Source of the DNA: Pectinophora gossypiella
Taxonomy: Eukaryota; Arthropoda; Insecta; Lepidoptera; Gelechiidae
NCBI RefSeq assembly: GCF_024362695.1
Contig: NC_065414.1
Coordinates: 3,303,501 to 3,367,500 of the forward strand
Direction of reading: 5' to 3'
Length of the DNA stretch: 64,000 bases
The notes under the pieces were generated by a model. That model was not told the origin of the DNA and did no database searches. It saw only the letters and a list, made by a program, of their open reading frames with translations. A program made the position numbers and the translations under genes. Positions 34,645 to 46,303 of this stretch are shown piece after piece. Within the stretch, counting starts at the first letter, position 1; the number at the start of each line of letters is the position of its first letter.

Positions 34645-37600
34645 CTAATGGTCTCTCAGTGTAGTGATGAGATCCAACACCCCCTGACCAAAACATGCAC
34701 TATATATAGAAGCACAACTGAACATTTGTCTGCCCGCGATCGCGGCGTCCTTATACTGAGAGATAGCGGCTTCCCACTCAGGGTCAGCATCTTCAAACTC
34801 TGAATGCCCGTAATCTGGCCTGAAAAGTAAAATTATCACAGTTTAAAACATGTGAGTATCGTGCAAACAACCTAACTTAGGTATTATGGGGTTTGTCAAA
34901 AGATGCTTTTTGTGTCACGTTAGGTTAGGTTAAATCATTTTCTAATTTTATGATCAGAAGCACGGAGCACGAAGGCGGGTGCTGTAGTAAGCCGTTGGTC
35001 CCGGCTATTAGCCGTATAAACACCTCCACCAACCCGCAGTGTGGTGTAGTATGCTCCATACTCCCTCCGGTTGATTAAGGGGAGGCCTGTGCCCAGCAGT
35101 GAGACGTATATGGGCTGTTTATTTTATGTTATTTTATGCTCAGAAGCCCTCCTAATATAAGTTTAATGATGAATTTAATTTCTTTCTAAAAAATTTTTTG
35201 TCTCTGTCCAGAACAAAATAATTTATTCAACGTAATGAACTTGTCATAAGTTAATATTTTTACCCAAGCATCACTTCAACAGTTAGGTATAAAAGATAAA
35301 TAAAGAATTCTTCCAACAACGGTTTTCAAAGTTCACATAACACATGAGATAATTATTATTCAATTTAGTGACAAGAAAACAACTTCTTAAGCATGAGCAA
35401 TAAGTCCGTCTGTTGTGCCTTTCTGTATGTGTTGTCCTTACTTTTCTATCTTGTATCCATTGTGCTCAATAAGGTATTTTATCAACCTGTCTATCTTCTT
35501 ATAAGTGTTCCCCAAATAACTTAAAAAGAAGACAAAAAGTAAGAAAGAATTAATAAGTAAGAAACACTGTGTGGATGACTGATCTCACGACTCATGAAAC
35601 GACTACATATTTAATTATTTACCTATTTAAATAAACACCGGAACCAAAGACCATTCGTCTTACTTTTTAAACTGAACTAAAAATAAAAATATAGGTAAGC
35701 TTTCTTAACTAGCGTATGAGCCTAAACTGGAATTTCCCGTGGGTCGCGATAAAAGCCGCTGAGCGCTATTTATCTCAATCCTGCATTCCGACAGTCTCGA
35801 GATTAATCGTCTCATGTGCACGCGGCTGAAGTTAGTACTTATTTATAATTCTTACTTCCTTATTTTTATACTGTATGGTGCTTAAAAGCTTCGTGGCCGA
35901 CCGAGAAAAGATGGCGTGAGTGGGATGCATACTTGATATTTGGAAAGAGACAGTAAAAGATCGGAAGGAGTGGAAGAAAGGGAGAGAGGCATTTGCCCTG
36001 CTGTGGGATGATGTTGAACTGGGAGCGAACTCAGACCTCGGACACTTCATACAAAACACCTCGTTTTACACAGACACTACACATTAATGTTATCGTACAC
36101 GCGCATCTGTGTGTGTGTTGTCTGACGCCAATACGATTGAAGACTAAAGTAAGATCGAGGGGGTGAGGTAAACCTAGCTCAGCCGCTGATGGGGAGCGGA
36201 GAGTTACCGTTGTAATGCAATCAAAATAGAACCTTACGTCAGCAATATGTGCATCATTTCTCCAACAAGACCTTCTTCTTCTACTGGGTACTGTGCAGCT
36301 TCACAGATCGTGCGAAGAACACATTCTCTGCCGTCCACACCTTGCCTGGAAATCACAAATAGAAAGCCTTAATTATCGAATTCAATTCATTCATTCACTC
36401 ATGACTTTATCCCAAGTAGTATAGTCAGAGGTACCATCGCAAAATGAACGGTGCCCACACTTCTGCAAGCTTTCTGTAAAACATTCTATCTCTGATTCCT
36501 CTTTCTTATATTTCTGTTTTTGGTAGGTGTCTTTCTGTAGTGTTTTTGTGTTTTTTTTTGACGTGACTTATTGTAGATTTGCCGCAGATGGCATTAACTA
36601 CTTGGCCGGATAAATAGGGAGGGCTGAAGGATCTCACCCGGTACAACGTTTAAGACAACAGGCCTGAGGGTGCCCAGTTGGGCGCGCACCTCGACTCAGG
36701 GTGTCGTCTGAGAGGAAAAATATTTGAAGTAATCGACCCTATTAGGTTGATAGCGATAAGCGCTGATTGAGGGAGTGTTTCTGTATATTGTGTAGCTTTG
36801 TGTTGTGTTGTGATGTAAAATCACAAGAATTGTTCTTTTTCGGAAGGCAATTTTGACTACTTATTCAGTGAGTAAGTATGCAGTCTTTACACGAAAAACT
36901 AAAAGTGGGCAAAGGCGGCGTTATCGCCAAAAGATACACATGATAAATACACACACAGATACACATACATAGTCTACAATGTAGCGTGCAAATATATAAT
37001 AAAAGTTCATAATGAAAAGTCTGGTACATAAAAAAGCAAGCTAGCCACAGTCTAGGAAATAAGCTCACTAAATATTTACTTGTTCGTAAATTTTACGATT
37101 TTAATTAGAGGTCGCAGCTGCACTACAGTTTCAATTATGGTAAGAACTTTTCGCTTATTTTGTTAAAGAAATTTATATTAACCACACTGGGTCCTTATTT
37201 TTTAATCATACATACATACATAAACAGCCTATATACGTCCCACTGCTGGACACAGGCGTGGAGGGGGTATGGAGCAAATTCCACCACGCTGCTCCACTCC
37301 ACTGCGTTTTCTTACGGCTAACAGCCGGTACCAACGGCTAAACGTGCCCTCCGAAGCACGGACTCATCATTTTGGTCTTCGGATGATCAGATAATTCAAA
37401 CCTGCAATATCCTTATCAAACAAAGGCTAGTCTCACAAAGTGATTTCGACAATGTCTCCATCGGGAATTGAACCCGGACTTCCAGATCGTGAGCCAAACG
37501 CTCTAACCGCTAGACCACGGAAGCTGTTCTGAGATTTTTTTATCGGTTGTCTTCACGTTCGTAAATATATACCCATTTCACGTTGCACATCAGAACTTGT

Positions 37601-39962
37601 CATCAGAACGTGAGGAAGGCGAGCGTATTCAAAATAGGACCTCTGGTCTGCAAAACTAAGTATCACACATTTAAATTATAATAAAATAACTAAGATAAAC
37701 TTTCGAAAAAAGAAGACCCGAAAAGGAGTTTAATTTTCTATAATACAGATCAGATTAGATTAGATAAATTAAATTATATAAAATCAAAAACATTTATAAT
37801 CGTAATAGGAATAAAATACACATAACAATTTCTAAAAAATCAAATAAAATTAATATTATTAATAAAAGTGTTTTTATTTTAAATCTCTAACTTCTTTAGT
37901 TTAGAAAATAAAAAAATAAAAGTGTACTTAATACTTAGTTTTGCCGGCCAGTGCATTATATTGTTGGGGACGCTTGTGCTCATCTGTAGGACTTGCATGC
38001 CCATTTATATTGTATTGACGGTAGAATAACATTCTATAATATAGCATTCGAAAACCACGTAAGCGCTTACATGAAACGTACGCCACGTACACGCTTTTGA
38101 AAGATCACATTCTTATGTGATTTCCTCCAACAAAACCACGATTTCTTAAATAAATTTCATTTTTTTTAAATCTGGGAAAAAATTGAGAGCACAATTTTTT
38201 ACCTGGAATTCGTACTTGACCGCCTTTTTCCCTCCCAATCCAGCATAGACTTAATTTACTTACGAATCCAATAAATTAGCAAAAGCTCTGTAGAAGGTGA
38301 GTCTTTCGTTCCTCTTCTTCTTCATAACTGCGTCTCTTTCTTCCCTGGCCACTTGCTTTATAAAGTAGTACTGCGATAGCTCAGTTATATTCTGAAACTG
38401 TACGTATTGGTACTGGAAATTAGCAGCGAACGCCAAGCTGATTTTGTCCTTGTTCGGGACTGGTACAGTGAGGCCGATCAGGAGCTGAGGAAGACATAAA
38501 AAATACTTTACATAAAACAAACATAATGCTGCTAATTCCTGCACACACCAAACTAATTTTATTTCAAGCTATACCTGTCATTTTCTCATCCGCTGAAAAA
38601 CAAAGGGACGGGTAATCGACAGGCATAAAATTTATGGAACACACCTCAATTTTAGGCAGAAATCTAAAACAACCGTCTGAAATTTTTACATCGGCCAATA
38701 ACCCGAAAGAATTAAATAGACAGCACGTCAAATGGATTGCATAGCAGCGAGGTGTCTATTTTATTCGCCCGGGTTATTCATTCGTTTTAAAATTAACTTG
38801 TTGACAATCATCCGTCCTTTTCCTTTTCGACAGATAAGAAAATAACGGGTATAACTTAAAATAAAATTAGGAGGTGTTTGCAGGAATCGGGTCCAATACG
38901 CCGCAATGCTGAGCGCAGGCTTCCAAATTCAAATTTAAAAATATCTTCATTCAGTAGTTAATATAGTTACACTTTGAATCTTCAAACACTGAGGAGTCTT
39001 TGACGATTCAACGTAACACAGTATAACGCCTGTATTCCCTAAGGGGTAGATCTATAGTATATACTTACACCGGCTCTTCGCCAACTGTGTTTAAGTCCCA
39101 TATAATAGAAGGCGATCCTATTGCTATTAACCGGGCACACATTCTGGAATCCACATATCAATTATCTACAATCCAAATATGAATTCAAACTCATAAAGTC
39201 GATTTTAGTGGTTTAGTACCCGAGCCGGAATTCGAAGCCACGGTTTTAAAAGAATAACAGTAGCCACGCGTATCCTTATCGAGGTGGCCATAGGCGATAG
39301 GCTCGCGATGTTATGTTTAAAAATTTCTGTGCCCAATACGGGTCCAATGTGTTACTCACCTTAATATGTTACCAACCTTCTACCATGTAGGTAAGCTATA
39401 AATAATATTTTATGATTATGTTATAACAGCCTCCGTGGTCTAGTGGTTAGAGCGTTAGGCTCAGGATCTGGAGGTCCGGGTTCGATTCCCGACGGGTACA
39501 TTGTCGAAATCACTTTGTGAGACTGTCCTTTGTTTGGTAAGGACTTTTCAGGCTTGAATCACCTGATTGTCCGAAAAAGTAAGATGATTCCGTGCTTTTG
39601 AGGGCACGTTAAGCCGTTGATCCCGGCTATTAGCCGTAAACTCACCTCCACCAACTTGCAGTGGAGCAGCGTGGTGGAGTATGCTCCATACCCCCTCCGG
39701 TTGATTGAGGGGAGGCCTACTGTGCCCAGCAGTGGGACGTGTATAGGCTGTTTATGATATGTTGAGATTAAGTTATAAAAAAATCCCAACGTACCTTATA
39801 CGTAGCTCCATAAGGGTACACAAGTGGAATACTATTGACTTGTCTTTTATGTCTCAAATCTTCTTCTCCAATAAATGATTTCCCACATTTCACTGAATCA
39901 CTCCTCACGTGGTAAATGTAGAGTAGCACAATCCAGTACCTGAAAACATTTAAGGGTTTCAT
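34645..39962 (-). CDS. DM4/DM12-family secreted protein (gene 6)
   Basis: Complete four-exon gene: 39795-39962, 38264-38484, 36238-36345 and 34645-34819; phases 0, 2, 2; 223 residues. The ATG at 39962 gives MKPLNVFRYWIVLLYIY as signal peptide. RHKRQVNSIPLVYPYGATYK follows, then exon 2 LLIGLTVPVPNKDKISLAFA and ANFQYQYVQFQNITELSQYY with a basic VMKKKRNERL stretch. Exon 3 has the core VDGRECVLRTICEAAQYPVE. Exon 4 has PDYGHSEFEDADPEW and MFSCASIYSACFGQGVLDL, TAG stop. A SINE ends 17 bases from the exon 1 donor. Intron 3 begins almost directly with an AATACTACGTATAGA-family repeat. It is closely related to gene 8 in exons 3-4 (shared EAAQYPVEEEGLVGE and GRQMF). Function unknown. Confidence 0.92.
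34985..35125 (+). repeat. SINE family 1, 3' part
   Basis: GCCGTTGGTCCCGGCTATTA through GGGGAGGCCTGTGCCCAGCA GTGAGACGTATATGGGCTG; no tRNA-like head. In gene 6 intron 3. Confidence 0.75.
36548..36776 (-). mobile_element. SINE, poly-T-headed family, truncated
   Basis: TTTTTTTTTGACGTGACTTA to GCGCTGATTGAGGG. The flanks AGTGTTTTTGT and AGTGTTTCTGT look like an 11-bp target duplication with one mismatch. In gene 6 intron 2. Confidence 0.75.
37205..37530 (-). mobile_element. tRNA-derived SINE, family 1
   Basis: Minus-strand head with GTGGTCTAGCGGTTAGAGCG and GGGTTCAATTCCC; tail with CCAGCAGTGGGACGTATATA. An internal deletion removes part of the 3' half. In gene 6 intron 2. Confidence 0.82.
37531..38263. 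other. Intronic stretch of gene 6, no feature recognised
   Basis: AT-rich with AAATTAAA-type runs. No exon or element boundary seen. Confidence 0.4.
39000..39260 (-). repeat. SINE, family 5
   Basis: Shares CGCCTGTATTCCCTAAGGGG, CATATCAATTATCTACAATCC and CTCATAAAGTCGATTTTAGT with 45850-46080. On the minus strand a B-box-like GGCTTCGAATTCC is present. In gene 6 intron 1. Confidence 0.6.
39430..39765 (+). mobile_element. tRNA-derived SINE, family 1, beside exon 1 of gene 6
   Basis: Head CCGTGGTCTAGTGGTTAGAG, B box GGGTTCGATTCCC, tail CCCAGCAGTGGGACGTGTAT. The flanks GATTATGTTATAA and GATTAAGTTATAA form a 13-bp target duplication with one mismatch. The insertion point lies 17 bases from the donor of exon 1. 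Confidence 0.85.
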
Positions 39963-40123
39963 TGTAACTTTCAATCGATCAATCAATAATTCGACGGCCT
40001 TATTGCTAAACGGCAATTTCTGCCAGGCAACCTCAGTGTGAAAAAAGTTTATGCATTTGAGCGCGGGATGGCGCAATACAAAAAAAAAGAAAAAATAATA
40101 AATACGAATAACTTAAAATAAGT

Positions 40124-40583
40124 AAAACACATAATAACCGGTTCTTACCGCGTTTAAATCAGGGATATCGAAACTGTTGCAAGTGCCATGATCATGGGAC
40201 GATCAGTCATCCCGTGATCATGGCACTTGCAACAGTTTCGAAATATCGGGAGTCTCAGTTATTCATCATCATCAGCACATTAACGTCCCCACTGCTGGGG
40301 CACGGGCCTTCCCTATGGATGGGTAGGGAGATCGGGCCTTAAACCATCACGCGGGCCCAGTGCGGATTGATGGTTATTAACGACTGCTAATGCAGCCGGG
40401 ACTAACGGCTTAACGTGCCTTCCGAAGCACGGAGGAGCTCGAGATAAAAACATTTTTTTTTGTGGTCACCCATCCAATGACCGGCCTTTGCGTAAGTTGC
40501 TTTACTTCAACAATCGCAGACCGAGCGCGTTAACCGCTGCGCCACCGAGCCCCTCAACCAAAGAACCGGTTATTATGTGTTTT
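40124..40583. mobile_element. Foldback-like insert with 23-bp inverted ends
   Basis: AAAACACATAATAACCGG TTCTT at 40124-40146 is repeated exactly in inverse at 40561-40583. Inside, 40163-40199 and 40210-40247 form a 37-bp near-perfect hairpin around CGATCAGTCA. A SINE of family 2 occupies the rest. Confidence 0.8.
40262..40556 (-). mobile_element. tRNA-derived SINE, family 2
   Basis: Same layout as 29735-30035: minus-strand head GCTCGGTGGCGCAGCGGTTA, body with GGGCCCGCGTGATGGTTTAA, ATCATCAT tail. Confidence 0.85.
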
Positions 40584-40958
40584 AATTATGATAATAACCG
40601 CGTAAACCTAAAATAATGTATAAAGAAATATAAGTATAAATAAATAAATAAACATACAAACAAATAAAGTTCTTGTCTGTTGCTTCCTTTTATATTGACA
40701 AGCCCGTGTTCCCTAATGGGGTAGTCAGATCTACAAGTACCTAATCAGAAGATCATTTGCAACATTGTTTGATGTAAAGTTCCAAGATGGTTACGAAGGA
40801 AAAAATATTTATTTTATTCATTCATTTTCTTATAAAAACAATGTTAGAAACATTGGCATATAGAATCGGAAAACCCGCAAAGGTGTGTAACGTTTGTTGG
40901 TAATGTTTTATAGAAAGACCACATGAAGAAAGCCGAAACTTTATTCTTCCAACTCTAT

Positions 40959-41282
40959 TGTAGTAAGACCACGGTAACATGATCATTAACTAACATACGG
41001 ATACCTGGATATACATAAAGCTGCCTCAGGTACATGCTCTATAAATAAAACAACCATTGAAATAATAAATAATAAGTATATTGGTTACTTACTCTAAATT
41101 TCCAAAACGCACGCGTGCTCAAACACAAGTGTACACGTGTTCAAAATGGTACGTCTGCCTTCGATGCGTGCTCGAATCAAAAGAACCCCAATGAAAGACA
41201 AACACGCCTTTTTATACCCTTTCTCCTAGTGTTGCCATATGAAGGCAACACAAATTCGCACAAAATTACAGAAAACCTAACA
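40959..41282 (-). repeat. 3' LTR of the Ty3/gypsy element
   Basis: TGTAGTAAGACCACGGTAAC to ACAGAAAACCTAACA; same length as the partner at 51875 and near-identical by eye. The terminal phrase CCTAACATTCG recurs 66 bases inward (41343), so the inner border may have a small duplication. Confidence 0.9.
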
Positions 41283-41463
41283 TTCGACCATCCTGACGTC
41301 GTGCATGTCCTCATGCACGTAGACAAAACGTCTAATGTTCAAACCTAACATTCGGCGGGCCAAGTGATTCCACACTCATCGAGAACAGTTACAAAGCTTC
41401 ACTTAAAATCTAAAAGAACAACGACATATAATCACATTTACGGGGTGAAACATCAGCTCTTCT

Positions 41464-42222
41464 TTCTAATCATAATATAAAGCTATTCAAGTTGTCAATA
41501 GTTCGCAAACCCTTCCTTCTCACGAACTATTGCAAAGCAATTGAGTGTGAACCTTCTTTCTCACACTTGTAATTATCGTATACAAACCTTCCTTCTTATA
41601 TACGATAATTAAAATAATCATAATATAAAGCTACTCAAGTTGTCAATAGTTCGCAAACCCTTCCTTCTCACGAACCATTGCAAAGCAATTGAGTGTGAAC
41701 CTTCTTTCTCACACTTGTAACTATCGTATACAAACCTTTCCTTCTTATATACGATAATTAAAATAATCATAATATTACAAAGCTATTCAAGTTGGCAATA
41801 GTTCGCAAACCTTTCTTTCTCACGAACTATTGCAAAGCAATTGAGTGTGAACCTTCTTTCTCACACTTGTAACTATCGTATACAAACCCTTCTTATATAC
41901 GATAATTAAAATAATCATAATATTATAAAGCTATTCAAGTTGGCAATAGTTCGCAAACCCTTCTTTCTCACGAACTATTGCAAAGCAATTGAGTGTGAAC
42001 CTTCTTTCTCACACTTGTAACTATCGTATACAAACCCTTCCTTCTTATATACGATAATTAAAATAATCATAACATTATAAAGCTATTCAAGTTGGCAATA
42101 GTTCGCAAACCCTTCTTTCTCACGAACTATTGCAAAGCAATTGAGTGTGAACCTTCTTTCTCACACTTGTAACTATCGTATACAAACCCTTCCTTCTTAT
42201 ATACGATAATTAAAATAATTTT
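41464..42222 (-). repeat. Five 150-bp tandem units, each with three hairpins of conserved loop
   Basis: Unit starts are near 41481, 41630, 41781, 41930 and 42081. Each unit has three perfect or near-perfect stems: CAATAGTTCG/CGAACTATTG, AGTGTGA/TCACACT and AATTATCGTATA/TATACGATAATT. Their loops are all versions of AACCCTTCCTTCTCA. It lies between integrase and the 3' LTR, so it would be in the 3' part of the retrotransposon RNA, read on the minus strand with purine-rich loops. Confidence 0.92.
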
Positions 42223-42289
42223 GAACCCTCCTCACAAAATTGAAAGTCACCTTAACTAAATAGCTATGAACCCTCCTTCTCAAGCTATT
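42217..42289 (-). repeat. Two single hairpins with the same loop but new stems
   Basis: 42217-42241 pairs AATTTTG with CAAAATT around AACCCTCCTCA. 42259-42289 pairs AATAGCT with AGCTATT around ATGAACCCTCCTTCTCA. The stems differ from those in the tandem units; the loop is kept. Confidence 0.85.
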
Positions 42290-42461
42290 ACTAAATACAC
42301 ATCTTACAGTTTCATCCAACAAACAGTACCTCTACTTACTTTCTTTTGATTGTATATAATAATGACACAATCAGTCATCTTCATCACTACTTTCTTTATC
42401 ATCATTAACGTGAATCCAGGGTGACATTCGATTTGTTAAATGAAGTAGTCATCAATCCCAA

Positions 42462-42535
42462 CAAATTCAAACTCAAAAATATGTTTATTCAGTAGGTAAC
42501 ATTGTTACACTTTGAATCGTCAATTTTTACATCTT
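42462..42535 (-). repeat. Non-LTR retroposon tail
   Basis: CAAACTCAAAAATATGTTTATTCAGTAGGTAACATTGTTACACTT-type sequence (parts of it at 9145-9205 and 38930-38985). It cuts off the 3' end of the integrase reading frame. Confidence 0.6.
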
Positions 42536-42997
42536 TAAGGGATTCCCGAACTGACAATAAAGTATAATTTTGCGTTTCGCATACTATTTCGTTCAACATA
42601 GGATTAATTTCCGCATCCATCTGAAGTCCAAACATTACCTCAGTCCGTCCCGTTGTCTTCCGACGGGTGTTGTTCATGCCCCATTGGACTCTACCTATCT
42701 TGTCATCCCAGACGTTCTTGTCAAAATTAAGATTTTGCGCAGTTAACGACCCTAACATCGTGCGATTACACTGCTCTACTTGTCCATTGGACCTAGGACT
42801 TGCAACTGCGTTCAACACGTGTCTAATACCTTTATCCGAGCAAAACGTTTGAACACGTACGATGTGAAGAAAGTACCGCGGTCGCTAATAATTCGATCTG
42901 GGTTTCTGAACGTATAGAAAATATCTTCTAATTCTCGCGTTGTTGTAACTGTTTTTGGTATTTCTGACTGGCCTGATAAAGGAGTATGGGCGAAACT
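42489..42997 (-). pseudogene. Ty3/gypsy integrase, C-terminal half
   Basis: Reads KTVTTTRELEDIF, RNPDRIISDRGTFFTSYVFK (catalytic Asp in the ISDRG motif) and then, in a shifted frame, ASPRSNGQVEQCNRT, the third catalytic motif region with Glu after GQV. The N-terminal half lies 5 kb away at 47938, beyond the nested transposon. Confidence 0.85.
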
Positions 42998-43862
42998 GGT
43001 CCAAGAACCTCCACTGATGAGACTTATATGTAATGAAAGCTTATGATTTCCCTATGATTTTGGCAAAGTCCTATCAAATTCTGTCCCGGGGTTCTTTTTC
43101 TACGGCCATGTTTGTCCCGGCTAAAAATGTGATAAAATACATTGGGGGACTAAAATCGATTCAAGATTAGATGCTGAATAACTAAGTCTTCATAAATAAT
43201 TCTATATCATAATGTATATCGTTTAAAAGAGGAACTTTTCCAGCATCCAAAACATATAAAAAAAAAAAAAAAGGTTGCGTAAGCGAATTATAGTCAATTT
43301 ACATCTGTGGCGTGATTGTTTCTCGGTAGCTAAGTTCGAGTATCGCGCCTTCCATCCCTTCCAAAGGAGTCCAATTTTTTTCTTCTTCTGATATTGCATC
43401 CTCAACCTGATCAGTGACAAGAAGAAGAAAAAAAAAGATACCACTCTGATAGAGGCTGCTTAAACTATTGCAAGATTACGTACTCAAAGTCTCGTCATTA
43501 TGGTCCCACAGACGTAACATGATTAGAATGCGGCAGGATGGAGGTGTAGTACATCGCCTTGTGCGAAAGAGACGAAATATATGTCTCTTTTGCACTAACG
43601 GTAAACAGCTTAGTACGTGAGAATCAAGAAATAAGTCATTCTAATCAAGATACAATACAATGACTCTATTGCACACAAAGGAAACACATTTCATAAACAA
43701 TTTCAGGCAATAATTGGTGCAAAAGGCGGATTTATTGCTAAGATAGCAATTACTACCAGGCAACCTTACGTTTACGATACGTTTGTTGTACCATACGGCA
43801 TTGTATAAGACAAGCTATAAGCCTGGATTAATAAAACAAGATTGTGGTGAAAGAAAACATAC

Positions 43863-46303
43863 TTATTCGTTTACAATTATTGAATTTAAAAATCTGGCTG
43901 GTAAATGAATGTCGCCTTCATACCGCGCAAATCCTAGGTACCACACTATAGTCATTATGTGGGCACAGCATCCCACGGTGCGTTTCCCTGCCTTACAAGA
44001 CCAATAATAGTGCTGAATAGCATCTAAGCCAGATTCATCATCATTTATCACCACATAAGAATAATGTCTACGTGCTCGGGTGTGTCTAGACTTAATTTTT
44101 CCTCTGAGCAACCATAAACTCCCTCCAGGGATGCCTGCTACATTTAAATCGGCTGTTACCCTTTCCGAATCTCTATATAACTCTATAGAGTACACCCCAT
44201 CTTCTTCTAGCTCGGCATAATAACTGTTAGCTAGTTTAAGCTGATACGACCCGAGTGCAAATAAGTGTAGGTCATCCTGTGTCAACCTGGGAAATGTTTC
44301 AAGACCTGGTAATTCAGCGGCCATATTTTGGAAGGCTACACGTTGTCCGTTAAGACGACGACGCTGTACGTATTCAGCTAGATCATTTTGCATTTCCCTC
44401 CGTATTGCAATTCTCTCAAGAAATGCAGCAGCTTGTGGGTTGTCTGTAATGGGAACATGGAAAGCATTTGTTAATGCAGCAGCTATCCTAAAATCAGTAA
44501 ACATGTGGGGCATTGCTTTGTGAAAGTACTCCTGGCGAAATAACTTGAAGTCACGTTTGATGCGTCCGTTAACGACTTCGACCACCCATCTAACCATTGT
44601 TATCATTCTCGATTCATTTGCTTGAGAGGTAGTTAATTGACTCTCACCGACCGAGACACTTGCAGGCATATGTGCGTCATAGCCGAACGCTTCGAGATCT
44701 TCCATAGCATCTCTAAAACCTCTGTCGAGAATGAATGTATCATTATGATTGAAAAATACATGAAAAGGATGTTCGTCGTTATGCAATATATCTAAAGTAA
44801 TGGATGCATCGGACTTTTTGGCACCATGGGGCCCCGTCACATCGATAATGTAGCCATCACTGCAAACTATCATTAACACTTTTAGTAAGTTGAGAAACTT
44901 GTGCGGACTATACGTCTCGATTTGAAACCCAAAGTTGCTGCTTTTAAATATATAAACATAGGTCGCGTCAATAACAGCAATGAGTTTGTTGTTATCTGGG
45001 GTTCCAAAAAGTGCATTAGGTACTAATAAGTTCCGCTGCAGCAGTGTATCTCTACTAATATGGTCCCAGCCAAGATGACGTGTGACATATTCGCGAGTCA
45101 ATGCTTCCCTAGCAGATTTCATTAATCGCTCAAGTTTCCTGCGACTCATGTGAAAAATCAATGACAATCTCTCATTCGGTTCTCCGGTCGTTAGCTTTGC
45201 GAGCATTATAATAAGAGCAGTTTTGGGTTGACCGCATTCACTGAGTGATGGAGTCTCGTTTAAGATTGCAGAGATATCTTGTTTTGTTCGACCGGTCCAA
45301 TAATATAACTCATCATCATCTACTTGTTCGAGATTTTCAAAATCATGTCGTTTTCTTCTAGTTGCGACTTGTTTTAGCATGTTAATAATGTCTGTTATTT
45401 GTTCTCTGTTGAAACTGTGACTAACATTTCGTGCTTCTAATAACTGTACCCAAACATCGGACTGTAAATGAAACTGACATACTCGTGCTGCATCGGGGAC
45501 GTAATAGTTATAATCCAATAGCAATCGTTTTTTTGTAGCGTCTGAAAGGCGATGGCGTGTACTATTGCGGCACTCGAAAAACATACAAGCATTTGACGTA
45601 TTAGGTGGCCGAGAATAAGTAGGTAATTCTATTATCGCATTTTCTTGAATCAATGGATTTGCTTCCCGATGTAGACCATTTTGATCATTATCAATTTCAG
45701 GTGGAGGGTTTGGTGGTCGTTCTATGACATTTTGCTGATTAAGGTTTTCCAAAACTTCTACCCAGCAAGGTCGACAAATGTATTCAGCATTGTTGAATAA
45801 TATCTGAAACAAAAAAATCAAAGCCTCTCCTAATAACATAATATACCATCACGCCTGTATCTCCGAAGGGCTAGGCAGATCGGTGTATTGTATATAATAC
45901 TGGATGTACTTCTCGCCATCTATGCTTATGTCCTATTTAATAAACACAAATTCTGGGAACCACATAATATAAATTATCTATAATCCACACATTAATTCAA
46001 AACTCATAAAGTCAAATTCAGTGGTTTAGGACCTGACCCGAGATTCAAACCCGTACACACACACACACACACACACAAACTAGCGTTTCCGCTCACATTC
46101 ATCCAGTATAATATGCTTTTTTATCGCTTTTATTGTAAACACAATAAAAATATCCACACCTGATATGGTTCCAGATCTTCTGTGATAATCACAGCAGCCT
46201 CTGGGTTTTCATTGAACAGCATTTGAGTAATAGTTATTCGCCTTTTTCGTAACACAGAACGGTTACACAATAAACAAATAACTCCCACTGAAGGTCGAAA
46301 CAT
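43863..46303 (-). CDS. DDE_Tnp_4-type transposase with N-terminal zinc motifs and SWIM finger
   Basis: Two exons, 46160-46303 and 43863-45803, phase 0, uninterrupted 694 residues. Exon 1 starts MFRPSVGVICLLCNRS; its CxxC pairs with ICRPC just after the splice, giving a four-Cys cluster (residues 10, 13, 58, 61). A C-x4-C (about 121-126) and CQFH (157-160) look THAP-like. The DDE core has AVIDATYVYIF (Asp 327), FILDRGFRD (Asp 408) and VVEVVNGRIKRDF (Glu 457), as in PIF/Harbinger and ISL2EU-type transposases of the DDE_Tnp_4 clan. A C-terminal SWIM-like finger reads WSCKAGKRTVGCCAH near residue 650; the first Cys of CxC is Trp here but Cys in the right-arm copy. The intron holds a SINE. It probably cuts and joins element ends in the nucleus; superfamily assignment is tentative. 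Confidence 0.85.
45850..46080 (-). repeat. SINE, family 5, in transposase intron
   Basis: CGCCTGTATCTCCGAAGGGC, ATTATCTATAATCC and a minus-strand GGGTTTGAATCTC B-box-like motif; ends in a short CA run. Related to 39000-39260. Confidence 0.65.

Noticed and set aside
41464..42222. CRISPR-like array
   Set aside because: Units are whole 150-bp tandem repeats without unique spacers, inside an insect LTR element.
43223..43444. 73-residue ORF in the left transposon arm (mirrored at 47488-47751)
   Set aside because: Bounded by poly-A/T runs, differs in length between the two arms through indels; no recognisable domain.
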